In this document: piece after piece, positions 1-8,323 of the stretch
Layout of the letters: every line of letters begins with the position of its first letter
Position numbering within the stretch: the stretch's first letter is position 1
DNA from: Actinomycetes bacterium
Lineage (GTDB): Bacteria; Actinomycetota; Acidimicrobiia; Acidimicrobiales; Acidimicrobiaceae
Reading direction: 5' to 3'
Assembly (NCBI GenBank): GCA_021819725.1
Contig: JAKAQR010000036.1
Location: forward strand, 1-30,414
DNA: 30,414 bases
The notes under the pieces: generated by a model
The model's database searches: none
What the model saw: only the letters and a program-made list of their open reading frames with translations
What the model was told of the DNA's origin: nothing
Program-made: the position numbers and the translations under genes

Positions 1-223
1 TGGCCTTTGACGAGAGCGTGACCGATGGGTTTCCTGAGGCCGAGAACTTACCAACCGCCCCGGTTCGCTTCAGTGAGGCGTTCCAGGTGTAGAGCGTGTT
101 GAGGGGGATTCCTTCAGCGTTGGCAAGTTTTGTGATTGCACCTTCGGGAGTATCCCCACCACCCCCTAGTTCCAGGAGCCTTCTCAGTACTCGTTCCTTC
201 TGTTCTCTCGGGTATACCTTCAT
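1..223 (-). CDS. Transposase N-terminal HTH (partial, runs off left edge)
   Basis: An open frame starts at ATG 223 and runs 74 codons to the window edge without a stop. It has a good ribosome binding site (GAGGAG six bases upstream). The product begins MKVYPREQKERVLRRLLELG and continues through a segment with GIPLNTLYTW. This is the layout of the helix-turn-helix N-terminal domain of IS3/OrfA-like transposases: a charged first helix, then a recognition helix ending in a T-LYTW-like motif. The catalytic part would lie left of the window. I see no terminal inverted repeat in the bases after 223, so the element end is not located. It could instead be a solitary HTH remnant. The family assignment is from the motif pattern only. 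Confidence 0.55.
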   Translation of the reverse strand, partial: MKVYPREQKERVLRRLLELGGGGDTPEGAITKLANAEGIPLNTLYTWNASLKRTGAVGKFSASGNPSVTLSSKA

Positions 224-573
224 CTGACTCCTCGTTCCCCGCCCTTGATATGACTGTAGTAGATCTCCCTTCAAGGGCTCTGATGGCTAGGGTATGCGAG
301 CCGGCACCTTGTAGGTTGTTCTCTGGCAGCCATGCGGTCGCGGATGCCAGTTGTTTTTGGCACCGTCTGCGCACGGCCAACCCAAGAATTGCCGTATCGA
401 GCTGTCCAATCTACCATCGAAACGATGGATAGGGTTAGCATTTCTCCTGTTCAGGTGCGCTGGAATGGAGAAGATAGGTTAGTGCTTGGTTTCGCCTCTA
501 CTTTCCTCAAGCCTCTCACCCTTGCGGTGGATCAGATAGGTTTCACCAGTCCGCACCAAAAGGTATGGGTGAA
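224..573. other. Intergenic, no supported gene
   Basis: This holds the upstream region of the partial transposase and the sequence beyond the decayed hepT. Short open frames on both strands overlap each other and show no recognisable domain or ribosome binding site. A small hairpin-capable CCCTTcaAGGG lies near 268-278. The end of an insertion element could be here, but I could not identify an inverted repeat. Confidence 0.4.
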
Positions 574-876
574 TCATGAACTCTTGCTCCGCAGAGTGAT
601 GACCAAGTCAGGGACCGGGACTCGAGCAATTGCCCATACCTGGTTAGGATCGATACGATGGTAGTGATGCGCAAGCAATATGCGTAGAGCAGATATGGGA
701 CTCCGGGGTATTCACCAATAAACTCATCTGACAACGCGCGTGTCGCCTCACCGTTCGACTGCGCGTAGACGAATACGCCCGTCATCATCGTCAGATGGTC
801 CCATGGCGACTATCACCGCAAGTTCGTCGGCTGCATCAAGTATGTCCCGAACACGGTGTTCATCATTCCTACTCAA
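574..876 (-). pseudogene. Decayed HepT-like HEPN toxin (frameshifted)
   Basis: The frame starts at TTG 876, whose bases overlap the TGA of the upstream antitoxin gene (876-873). It opens as a normal HepT/DUF86 protein (LSRNDEHRVRDILDAADELA). The reading then breaks twice. After AVER a stop appears and the family sequence resumes in another frame as GEATRALSDEFIGEYPGVPY. It resumes again in the first frame as ALRILLAHHYHRIDPNQVW and ends at TGA 574. Both junctions lack several family residues, which suggests small deletions rather than point shifts. The HEPN motif R-x4-H-x-Y survives in RILLAHHY. The toxin reading frame cannot give a normal full-length product, so I call it a pseudogene. Confidence 0.75.
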
Positions 877-1163
877 ATTGGGATGGCCTCCCGCTTGATA
901 TGCTCATCCCGACTCTTTAGCCCTTTGGCTGCCACGACATCCACAGACGTGCCTAGAAAGCCTGCGATGGCTTCTTGAAGATGAAGCAGGTCGAAGAGAG
1001 TACTTTGTTCGTCGAAGTCAACTAATAGATCAATGTCGCTCTCAGAGGTCTCTTCTCCGCGGGCGACTGATCCGAAGACGGATACGCTGCGTCCGTGATG
1101 ATCTCGAACGAGGCGATCAATCTCGTTACGGTGAGACAACACCAATTCAAGCAGCAACCCCAT
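873..1163 (-). CDS. mntA: MntA-like nucleotidyltransferase antitoxin
   Basis: A 96-residue minimal nucleotidyltransferase. The catalytic signature G31-S32-x10-D43-x-D45 (GSVARGEETSESDID) and a third acidic residue near D75 (SVDVV) are present. Known MntA proteins neutralise the HEPN toxin HepT by adding AMP residues to a tyrosine of its R-x4-H-x-Y motif. I chose ATG 1163 because the family begins just before the helix LELVLSHRNEIDRLV; a longer frame to 1298 would add 45 unusual residues. TATTCT lies seven bases upstream (1171-1176), which suits a leaderless transcript; GGAGAG is too close to the start for normal use. The partner toxin downstream is broken, so this gene may be a relic or may serve another HEPN protein elsewhere. 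Confidence 0.8.
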   Translation of the reverse strand: MGLLLELVLSHRNEIDRLVRDHHGRSVSVFGSVARGEETSESDIDLLVDFDEQSTLFDLLHLQEAIAGFLGTSVDVVAAKGLKSRDEHIKREAIPI

Positions 1164-1176
1164 GCTCTCCAGAATA

Positions 1177-1721
1177 GTTGCGCTATGCGAGATATTCTCT
1201 CGAGTTTTGTTCTTACACAACCAGCGAGCGAATACTCGAAAGTCTCCCGCAACCACAGCCGGTCGCCGTAGGAGAGATCGATTGCGAAGCGGTCCCACTC
1301 ACGTCTACCGCCTCCGACGTGACCTGCCGGACGATGCTACGGGTGAACTGACAATCGGCTGACATACCGCACGCCGCCGTTCTACCCAACTTTTAACCTA
1401 ACAATTGCGTCCGAGGGTGATCGACTGATTCCAAGCCCATCCCGCAAACCTCGCCAGCACACCCTTACGACAAGTGCAAATTGGACACCATCAAACACTT
1501 TGACTACCAGCTCGGACAGCTTATGGCGAACTTTTCATCCCGAGGTGCAGGGTGCGAGACTGGAAGGCCACCAGATCAGAGTATATATCTCCAAAGTCCG
1601 CTAGAAGACACCCAACACAAAACCCAACATCGGGGCAAGGTGGGTAGATGGTGGACAGGCTGCGACTGGCGGAGGAGCTAGCCGTTTGGGAGCTTCGGGT
1701 CTTTATTGGGAGAGACTTACA
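1177..1721. other. Intergenic, no supported gene
   Basis: No frame here has both a start signal and a recognisable family. A minus-strand stretch around 1200-1330 reads as plausible protein (REWDRFAIDLSYGDRLWL) but has stops on both sides and no family I recognise; it may be a gene remnant. The promoter of the antitoxin gene must lie in the first part of this stretch. Confidence 0.4.
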
Positions 1722-2519
1722 ATGATCAAGTCAAGTACCACTACGTTCGCCTTTACAGCACCAAGCGCGCCGGCGACGGGGGTGTTGGAGAGCCGGTGGA
1801 TCTCGAAGTTGAGCACGCTTGTATCCCGAATGCGCTCCCATTCGAGGCTGGCCTTGCTGTTGCCAGCAGTCACTCTTGCTGGTTGCGGCCAAGTGGGCAC
1901 AAGCTCTCGGAGCACGTCGAACTCTTCGACTTCCAAGACGAAGGTTCCTTCTCAACCAACCACGCCTGTGTCACCGCTGACCACAGGAGAACGAGCAATC
2001 GTGGTTGCGATCGCAAAGCTGCCAAGAGGAGGAGACTACCCAAATCCAGTGGCAGCCAAGTCGAACGCGGTCAACTCGGGTGCCGGATGTCCTTCGATGA
2101 CTGGAGTGAAGCCCAGGACAGCCCTGACTGCAGCTAAAGCAACGGCGATAGAAAACACAATCGGGTCAGAAGTAAGAGACGGCCACGCAACCTTCGTCAG
2201 ATATTTCGACAGAGCCATGCTCGATATACCGCACAACGGCTTTGCACAGCTTTTTGGTCCGAGTCTTGGCGCGAACCCGATGAAATCGAGTTTTACTACT
2301 TCTGACGTCTCCGTGGAGTCGCTCATCAACGACGATTCCCTCGCGAGTGCAGTCACTTCCGCATGCGGCAGGGCCGTGGTTGTAGCTTCGTGGCGAGTCG
2401 TATTTTGTAGCCCAGGTACTGCTGTGAAAGCTTGTGATCCGGGAATCACTACCACCGAGTTGATGATCAACAGGGGTGGACGATGGCTCATTTGGTATGT
2501 TGGAAGTGGTCTGCAATAG
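1722..2519 (+). CDS. Putative secreted lipoprotein, unknown function
   Basis: I do not recognise the family. A lipoprotein signal is clear: MRSHSRLALLLPAVTLAGC, with lipobox LAGC, followed by a Ser/Thr-rich linker typical of surface lipoproteins. The rest is a globular domain of about 180 residues with four cysteines (in GCPSM, SACGR, VFCSP, KACDP), which could form disulfides outside the cell. The start is uncertain. ATG 1722 has GGGAGAG seven bases upstream but places 36 extra residues before the signal peptide. ATG 1830 gives a canonical 19-residue signal but has no ribosome binding site. Mature protein and stop are the same either way. It stands alone, with no operon partner. Confidence 0.65.
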   Translation: MIKSSTTTFAFTAPSAPATGVLESRWISKLSTLVSRMRSHSRLALLLPAVTLAGCGQVGTSSRSTSNSSTSKTKVPSQPTTPVSPLTTGERAIVVAIAKLPRGGDYPNPVAAKSNAVNSGAGCPSMTGVKPRTALTAAKATAIENTIGSEVRDGHATFVRYFDRAMLDIPHNGFAQLFGPSLGANPMKSSFTTSDVSVESLINDDSLASAVTSACGRAVVVASWRVVFCSPGTAVKACDPGITTTELMINRGGRWLIWYVGSGLQ

Positions 2520-2582
2520 CAAGGTTCCACCCCTTGACGTACGAATTCGCTATCCACCACTTCACAATCTTCCTCCAGGTGA

Positions 2583-3160
2583 CCCAGCAGCCCGTCAGAC
2601 TGTTCGAACCGGGAACGGGCCGGAGGGGCAGACTCTCTCCGGAGTCGGGTCATCAAGCAAGTCGATGAGTGGCAGGCATTCGCACACTATCGACACGAAG
2701 CCAAAGCCGTCGGCCCAGGGGCCGTCGGACACTACTTCAGAGCGGTGCTCAAGTGCCAGTGCGCCTCGGCAAGGACGCAGGGATGTGGCGGCGCCAGTCC
2801 CGAGGTTCAGAGCCGCCACACTACGGCAGTGGCTCCTCCAGCAATCCGGTCAGAGCCAAATGGTGGGAACCTGGCCGATAGGCGAGAGCTCGACGTCATC
2901 TCAGGGGTGACCTCTCGCAAGCTGAGCGGGCGGCAAGCCTTCGTTGGGCTTCGGGGCAGAGTGAAGGATCGGCGCATGGGCCACACATCTGAGCAGCGCA
3001 AACCAAGCGCTCACCATCGCCGAAGCGTTCGACACACTCACCGAGCCAACCGACTTTGGGGATCACAATGACATAGAGCGGTGGCGGTCACGTGAGCATT
3101 CCATGCTCACCCTCAGCGCGGCCCGCTTCCAACACCTACGGGCGAGAGCTGGTACGATGA
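2583..3160 (+). pseudogene. Possible frameshifted gene, unknown family
   Basis: No single long frame exists, but protein-like segments follow one another in different frames: VIKQVDEWQAFAHYRHEAKA and onward through GHYFRAVLKCQ (frame of 2661), then RLGKDAGMWRRQ to AKWWEPGR and DLSQAERAASLRWASGQSEG (next frame), then ATHLSSANQALTIAEAFDTL through DIERWRSREHSMLTLSAARF (third frame) up to about 3160. The succession reads like one coding sequence broken by frameshifts and a stop. It ends just before the intact gene at 3165 and may once have been its operon partner. I know no matching family by eye, and chance frames cannot be excluded. Confidence 0.3.
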
Positions 3161-3164
3161 GTAG

Positions 3165-3839
3165 ATGCGAACAGTCGGCACCGAATCGTGGCGATTTGCC
3201 CACGACATCGACCAAGGCCTCCACGTCCTACTCTATCTCCGCGACACGCTTCGCCTTGTGGTCGAAAACGGCCCGATCGTTCCGCCACCCTTAGACGGCA
3301 CGCTACCCGACCGCTCAGAACTACTCGATACTCCTACCAGGATTCAGGCTGCCCGAGACTGGTCTGCCTGGTGGGAGCGTGTCGTCGCCGAACGCGCCCG
3401 GGCCGAGCTCGGCCCACCGCCGATGGATCCAACCCACCAGCGGTGGGTTACCGAAGTCGCCTACTCGCACCACCTCTCCTTCGATCCCCCCGAGTGGTCA
3501 TCGCTCGCCAGCACACCCGCGCTTCGCAGCGCAGCAAGAACCCTGTGGAAGGAGGCTAGCCACTGGTTCACGCCGGCACGAAGACCATACTTGCCACCCA
3601 GTTCTCGTGACATTTTCGCATGGGAACGAGTGCGTCACACGGCGGAACGAGTAGCCGCAACGAGCTGCGTCGACATCAGTGCGCTTAACGGCTGCGCGCT
3701 GGTAGTCGTGGTCAAGGACATCTGGTGGGAGTTGATCGGGCCCGGTGCCGCAATATGCTCAGTTGGAGCCGCACGCGATCCTGAGGTGACCGAGGCCATC
3801 CTCACTGCCGTGTTCATCTCACAACTTGAGGCCATCTGA
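3165..3839 (+). CDS. Hypothetical protein, 224 aa
   Basis: An intact frame with no family that I recognise. The product is soluble, with no signal peptide or membrane segment. It is rich in Trp, Pro and Arg in its middle (RDWSAWWERVVAERARAELG; PPEWSSLASTPALRSAARTL) and ends in a more hydrophobic, beta-like segment (NGCALVVVVKDIWWELIGPG). An in-frame TAG directly precedes ATG 3165, so the start cannot be extended with an earlier codon in frame. No strong ribosome binding site is visible. The preceding bases carry what may be a decayed upstream partner. Competing frames on the minus strand (3635-4189) lack family features and appear to be shadows. Confidence 0.6.
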   Translation: MRTVGTESWRFAHDIDQGLHVLLYLRDTLRLVVENGPIVPPPLDGTLPDRSELLDTPTRIQAARDWSAWWERVVAERARAELGPPPMDPTHQRWVTEVAYSHHLSFDPPEWSSLASTPALRSAARTLWKEASHWFTPARRPYLPPSSRDIFAWERVRHTAERVAATSCVDISALNGCALVVVVKDIWWELIGPGAAICSVGAARDPEVTEAILTAVFISQLEAI

Positions 3840-4230
3840 TCGCGCTCGGACCGACGAGCACGTCCCGTCTTCCTCGTCCCAAAAGGCGCCCTGATGCGCT
3901 CGTCGCCGTACGGACGACTCCCCTCCCCTGACATCGGGCACGCGTACGACAATGCTGAAACTACTCGCACCGACGCGTATCCAACAAGCCCAGGGCCCTC
4001 AACTACACGAGCCCGTCCGAGAGCAGACGGGGGATCATCAACCCATGAATTCCTGCGCATGAGAGAGGCCTCATTGATATGACCCATCCCTGCTAAGAGA
4101 AGCGTCATGTCACGAGATATCTTCATTCCGGACTCGGCTAACTTGTCACTTATTCCGCGATAGCCCTGTTCGACCCAACCATCCACCACAGTTCATTGCA
4201 GTGAGATCTTTGCTCGGGTCGAAGGAATAC
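3840..4230. other. Intergenic, no supported gene
   Basis: No convincing coding sequence. A minus-strand open frame from 4189 runs through this region into the 3165 gene, but its part over the gene is antisense and its part here has no recognisable motif. The small membrane protein gene at 4231 transcribes towards this region. Confidence 0.4.
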
Positions 4231-4302
4231 TTAATGTACCAACGAGATGATCACTATGATCAAAATGACCAGAACAGCAACGCCAATTAATGTGCGAAGC
4301 AT
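4231..4302 (-). CDS. 23-residue single-span membrane protein
   Basis: A very short gene with an unusually good start signal: ATG 4302 preceded by GGGGAGGAGGAAGC (GGAGGAGG about four to five bases from the ATG). The product reads MLRTLIGVAVLVILIIVIIS then LVH and a TAA stop. Almost the whole length is one hydrophobic helix, with a single Arg near the N terminus and His at the C terminus, so it should insert in the cytoplasmic membrane. I cannot match it to KdpF, CydX or other named small subunits, and no complex partner sits beside it. The strong ribosome binding site and tidy composition are the evidence that it is real. Confidence 0.55.
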   Translation of the reverse strand: MLRTLIGVAVLVILIIVIISLVH

Positions 4303-4798
4303 GCTTCCTCCTCCCCGTTGAGCCGTGAAAGGAATCCCAACCCGAGCCACACCATCCGTGTGGTCAGCCCTTGATCGAATCCTTTACCCTTGCGGTGGCT
4401 AGGTTCAGATTGGCTCGGGCGAAGATCGTCGAAGCACCCGCTGAAAGTGATAGGCGTAGTCTAGTCGTCGCGGGCTCGCCGCCAACCTCATGGGCTCCCG
4501 AACTCCCCGGCGCCTACGACATCGAGCTTTCAATTACCGGTGGTGGTCCGGATCCATCATGCGAGAACGCTTTGCTCCAGCCTCATTATCAACCATAAAC
4601 TGTCGAACACGGGTCGCGATGTCTTGGTGGCAGACGGGCATCGGAATGGATCTTCGTCAATCGTATTGCGAGCTGTTCAACGAGAGGTTCGGCGAAGGCG
4701 TTTTGGCGTTTGGGTTCGCAATTGGTACCGTGATCTGGGAACCTACCAATCTCCGCTCGTAGCCTGGATCAAGGTGTTGACCACCTATGCTCACGGGC
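4303..4798. other. Intergenic, no supported gene
   Basis: Contains the leader of the 23-residue protein gene (minus strand) and the upstream region of the VOC gene (plus strand). Overlapping frames of 75-100 codons are present on the plus strand but none has a domain or a plausible start. Confidence 0.4.
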
Positions 4799-5227
4799 AT
4801 GGAGCCTCGGATCTCGTTGATCTGCTTAGGAGTGGCCGACCTTGAGCGATCGTATCACTTTTATAAGGACGGTCTCGGTTTGCCCACTACGCGCCAGCCA
4901 CAAGAAGGAATTATCTTCTTCCAGCTGGCAGGAACAATCTTGGAACTGTTTCCTTATGAGGAGCTCGCAGCCGACGTCGGCCCAGATTGGAATGTGGAAC
5001 GCGCCAAATTTTCTGGCATCACGCTCGCCCACAACGTGCGCAGCCGTCATGAGGTTGACGTGCTGTTGATTCAGGCACAAGAAGCGGGAGCACACATCGT
5101 GAAGCCAGCCAATCACACTCCATGGGGGGGCTACTCTGGATACTTCACTGATCCCGACGGTTACCTCTGGGAGGTAGCCTGGGGTGCATTTGACTTTAAC
5201 GACGACGGATCACTATGCATCCCGTAG
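4799..5227 (+). CDS. VOC (glyoxalase/dioxygenase-fold) family protein
   Basis: A 142-residue protein made of two beta-alpha-beta-beta-beta units of the vicinal oxygen chelate fold. The first opens with ISLICLGVADLERSYHFYKD (typical -LGV-DL-RS--FY- pattern) and reaches the metal/substrate-binding ELF. The second has the NVRSRHEVDVLL helix, WGGYSGYFTDPDGYLWEVAW (the G-Y-G-YF-DPDG---E signature) near the C terminus. Family members include glyoxalases, antibiotic-binding proteins and isomerases, so the substrate cannot be told. I prefer ATG 4799 (MEPRISL) to ATG 4787 because it matches the family start. TATGCT at 4786-4791 lies seven bases upstream of it, compatible with a leaderless message; no ribosome binding site is evident. 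Confidence 0.85.
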   Translation: MEPRISLICLGVADLERSYHFYKDGLGLPTTRQPQEGIIFFQLAGTILELFPYEELAADVGPDWNVERAKFSGITLAHNVRSRHEVDVLLIQAQEAGAHIVKPANHTPWGGYSGYFTDPDGYLWEVAWGAFDFNDDGSLCIP

Positions 5228-5882
5228 CCGCCCGCACCCTCGGACCGGCAGCTTCGACACGGGCCTCCGTCAGGCGTGATCGACCGTAAGTCCGGTGTGA
5301 CAGACGAGTGTTGCAGAATCGATACCAGCGCACTGGAGTAGAAGGCATGCTCGAAGAGCCTCCTAGTTCCTGCGGCGATACGCAAGTATCCGGAGTGGCG
5401 AGAGACCGTAGTAGCTGTCAACGCGCTAGGCAAGAGACCTAGCAATCCGTGCCATCGGGGCCGTGATAGCAGCGCGACGACAACATCGGCAGTTGTCAGT
5501 ACGCTACCACTTCGCTGCCAAAATGCGTCGGCGCTCGCCTCGCCCGCTCCGAGCAGGTCGAGGCGACATCGCGGCCGTGGACCGAGTCTTGGCCACAATC
5601 TTCATCCCCTCGAAAGGGGTCCCAATATCCTCCCGATTGCTAGGCGAGGATCGACTACGGCCTCCCCCTTGAGCGAAGACTCGTCCCAAGGCGCCCTCCG
5701 CTCACGGCCAAGACCCACGGATGAGTAGCGCTAGGCATCGTTCGATTCCGTAGGTTCGAAGCCACTACTTCTTCCCTACCGTTCGTACAGAGCAGTCATC
5801 ACATCTTCACCCACCCTACACATCATTCCTTTCGCTGCGAAGAGTAATCGACTCGATGTTGTCGAGGTGCTACGATGGCACC
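5228..5882. other. Intergenic, no supported gene
   Basis: A long stretch without a supported gene. Open frames of 60-145 codons are present but overlap on opposite strands and show low-complexity Arg/Ser/Pro composition. TACGAT at 5871-5876, six bases before the methyltransferase ATG, is a candidate -10 element for a leaderless start. Confidence 0.45.
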
Positions 5883-6692
5883 ATGGATCGTGACGCACTC
5901 GTGGCAGCAAACCTTGCTTGGTGGGACGAGCGTGCCCCCGTTCATGCCAACGCTAGCTTCTATCGCGTGGAACAACTCATCAACGGCGAGTCTGCCCTCG
6001 ACCCCTTTGAGCTAGAAGAGCTTCCGAGCGAAGCAGGTACCAGCCTCCTCCACCTCCAGTGTCACATCGGCACCGACACCATCTCCTGGGCAAGGCGAGG
6101 CTTCCAAGTGACTGGTCTTGACTTCTCCGCCCCGGCGATTGCCGAAGCGAGGCGTATCGCCGCCGCCTGTGGCATTGACGGCACATGGATCGTCTCCGAT
6201 GTCTACGCAGCCCCCGAGGTCCTCAATCGTCGCTTCGATATTATCTACACCGGGAAAGGGGCGATCGACTGGCTCGACGATCTGGGCAGCTGGGCTAAGG
6301 TCGTCGATCAGCTTCTCAACCCTGGTGGGTACCTCTACCTAGTCGAGTTCCATCCAATCACCTGGATCTTGCCTGACGATGGGTGGACCATCGCGAACGA
6401 CTACTTCGCCGATCAGCCGTACGTCGAAGCTGACCCAGGGGGAAGTTATGCCGCCCCCGAACACGTGACTCACGCCAACCTCACGGCAGAATGGCACCAT
6501 ACCCTCGGGGAGATCATCTCGTGCATCGCGAGCGTTGGCCTCACCGTCGAGTGGCTTCATGAGTTTGACTACACGCATTTTGCGCAAACCACGCTCCTCG
6601 AACAATCGCCCGATGATCGCAGATACCGCATTTCCGCAGGAATGCCACGCATTCCCCTGCTGTACTCGATTCGGGCACGAAAACCTATCTAA
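5883..6692 (+). CDS. Class I SAM-dependent methyltransferase
   Basis: A 269-residue Rossmann-fold methyltransferase. The SAM-binding motif I is the variant LLHLQCHIGTDTISWARRG, followed by motif II VTGLDFSAPAIAEARRIA with an acidic residue for the ribose, then FDIIYTGKGAIDWLDDL. The C-terminal half contains the conserved FHP (LVEFHPITW) seen in this uncharacterised group. It is predicted to be cytoplasmic and acts on an unknown small-molecule acceptor. ATG 5883 was chosen because family members start with a short helix and NLAWWDERAPVH; a longer start at 5856 adds nine residues without a ribosome binding site. It is a single-gene unit, convergent with the metallopeptidase gene. Confidence 0.88.
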   Translation: MDRDALVAANLAWWDERAPVHANASFYRVEQLINGESALDPFELEELPSEAGTSLLHLQCHIGTDTISWARRGFQVTGLDFSAPAIAEARRIAAACGIDGTWIVSDVYAAPEVLNRRFDIIYTGKGAIDWLDDLGSWAKVVDQLLNPGGYLYLVEFHPITWILPDDGWTIANDYFADQPYVEADPGGSYAAPEHVTHANLTAEWHHTLGEIISCIASVGLTVEWLHEFDYTHFAQTTLLEQSPDDRRYRISAGMPRIPLLYSIRARKPI

Positions 6693-6935
6693 GAATCCGT
6701 AGATGGCATATGGCCCATGGGAGAGTACCAGCCTGCACAGAAGGCCAGACCTAGCAAAGAGCGACGATCGCCCACTCCAATGCGTCCAGCACCTTGAAGG
6801 CGTGACAAAACGAGTGACCAAGAGGGAGGTTCAGTGCCGAACATTGCCTCGGCCAGAGCAGCGGCCTTTTCAGCTTTCACGGCTCGAACGCTGCTCGAGG
6901 TGGGGCGGTCCTGGCGCCGCGTGTCGGCGAACCCC

Positions 6936-7895
6936 TCACCACTCACGCCAATTTTCGACCGCATCGCCAAGGGTCTCGCTCACCTCGGTGGTCAACAACC
7001 TCACAATCGAAGGGATTGTAGATTCGTTGAGACTCCGTCCAACTCGGCCACGAAAGCATTCCCAAAACCGAACCAACCCGCCTTCTCCATCAACTGCGAA
7101 GATCTTCGCGGCGAGTCGAAGGAATCGATATTGGTACCAAACATAGTTACGAGAACTCATCTGTTGGGAGCTACCGGCGTAGTGGGACTCAAAGTCCTCC
7201 AATGTATGAGAACCCTCGGCACGTATCTGCATGGTAAACAGTTCGTCTTCAACACCGACGGTGGGCAATACCTCAAGTGTCGCTAAGTTCCTTGGCCGTC
7301 TGGTCGCGACGAATGTGTGGAGAGCCAGGTTGGCAAAGATCTCGCCCAACCAGAACGTTGGCAACCGGAGACCGCTTAAAACCTCGAAGGCATGGCCAAG
7401 CTCGTGGATGGTGACAAGGTCAAAAAACGGTTGGAGGTCAAGATCGCCAGCACCGTTGGCATAGGTGGCAAGCAGCTTCGCGTAGCCGCTTCCCGATACG
7501 CCACCGATATCATTAGCCATTTCAGTCCAAAATACACTCTGCTCACTCGGCATCGCCAGGATCCCGGGTCGGATCTGCCCTTGGTCATCGTTGAAATACG
7601 GCATCCCGTAGGGCTGCGTGCTCGACCAGTCCGCCTTGCTGGCGACGATCAACGCGATGTCCGGCGCGAACTCAGAGAAAAGTCCACGCAAGTACCGATA
7701 GGCATCAGCCGCGACATCAGCTGACATGCGAGCTCTCTGGAGTGCTCCTTGGCTGTAACGAACCTCAAAGGGATAACCGGACAGTCGATCAAACCCTGCT
7801 CCAAAAGTCACGTGGCCAATCCTACCGGTGTACACCGAGCGGACGGATCCATAACTATCGACCACTAGGTGATCCCCCTCGTCCCGCACCAGCAA
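6936..7895 (-). CDS. Putative zinc metallopeptidase (HELGH)
   Basis: A protein of up to 319 residues with the zinc-binding motif HELGH (H164, E165, H168) and a downstream glutamate in LPTFWLGEIFANL (E185), 16 residues after the second histidine. This spacing fits a gluzincin-like site. There is no signal peptide or membrane segment, so it should be cytoplasmic unless exported in another way. The N-terminal third has beta-rich sequence (YGSVRSVYTGRIGHVTFGAG). I cannot name the family or substrate. The start is TTG 7895; GTG 7889 is possible, and neither has a clear ribosome binding site. An upstream in-frame stop rules out a much longer product. It faces away from the DUF58/transglutaminase genes across a 428-bp gap. 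Confidence 0.7.
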   Translation of the reverse strand: MLVRDEGDHLVVDSYGSVRSVYTGRIGHVTFGAGFDRLSGYPFEVRYSQGALQRARMSADVAADAYRYLRGLFSEFAPDIALIVASKADWSSTQPYGMPYFNDDQGQIRPGILAMPSEQSVFWTEMANDIGGVSGSGYAKLLATYANGAGDLDLQPFFDLVTIHELGHAFEVLSGLRLPTFWLGEIFANLALHTFVATRRPRNLATLEVLPTVGVEDELFTMQIRAEGSHTLEDFESHYAGSSQQMSSRNYVWYQYRFLRLAAKIFAVDGEGGLVRFWECFRGRVGRSLNESTIPSIVRLLTTEVSETLGDAVENWREW

Positions 7896-8323
7896 ACTCA
7901 GATCACGGTCTGCCCTCGCTTGAGCTCACCATGACCCTCACTCAACGATCTGCCTACCTGTTTGGGTTGTCCCCTTTGTGCCACGCTGGATCGTTCATCG
8001 CTAGCAATCAAGGTTGCCCGAGCCGACCTGGGTGCACAGATTCTCAACCCTATCAGGTGACCGGGGGACACCACCGGTGCATGGACTCCGAATCCACCGA
8101 TCAAACAAGCGTCGCGATCGACACACCAGGTCAGAGATCGAGCAAACAATTCCTGGGAGTCGTTGCCGTGGTGCCTCGGTCATGGAAGGCAGCGAAGCAA
8201 GTTCGCTCAGTCCGGATCGGCATTCCAGCGCGGTGCTGAGTCCACGGACGGACCGATTAGAGAGTGAGAAAGTACCGATGTGTCACTACCGGTAACGGTG
8301 AGGTCTTGTTATCCTAATGGATA
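7896..8323. other. Divergent intergenic region
   Basis: Separates the metallopeptidase gene (minus) from the DUF58 gene (plus), so it should carry both promoters. TATCCT at 8310-8315, eight bases before ATG 8324, is a possible -10 element for the DUF58 gene. I see no clear operator, RNA gene or supported short ORF. Confidence 0.4.

Noticed and set aside
511..530. 13-base match (ACCCTTGCGGTGG) shared by the 510 and 4385 regions
   Set aside because: A match of this length is expected by chance in a window of this size, and the flanks do not extend it.
2036..2656. 206-codon minus-strand open frame
   Set aside because: It is antisense to the lipoprotein gene and shows no domain.
3635..4189. 184-codon minus-strand open frame
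   Set aside because: Most of it is antisense to the 3165 gene, with no domain or ribosome binding site.
5741..5770. tRNA-like T-loop motifs (GTTCGATTCC and GGTTCGAAGCC)
   Set aside because: The flanking bases do not pair into a T stem or acceptor stem, and no matching D or anticodon arm is found upstream.
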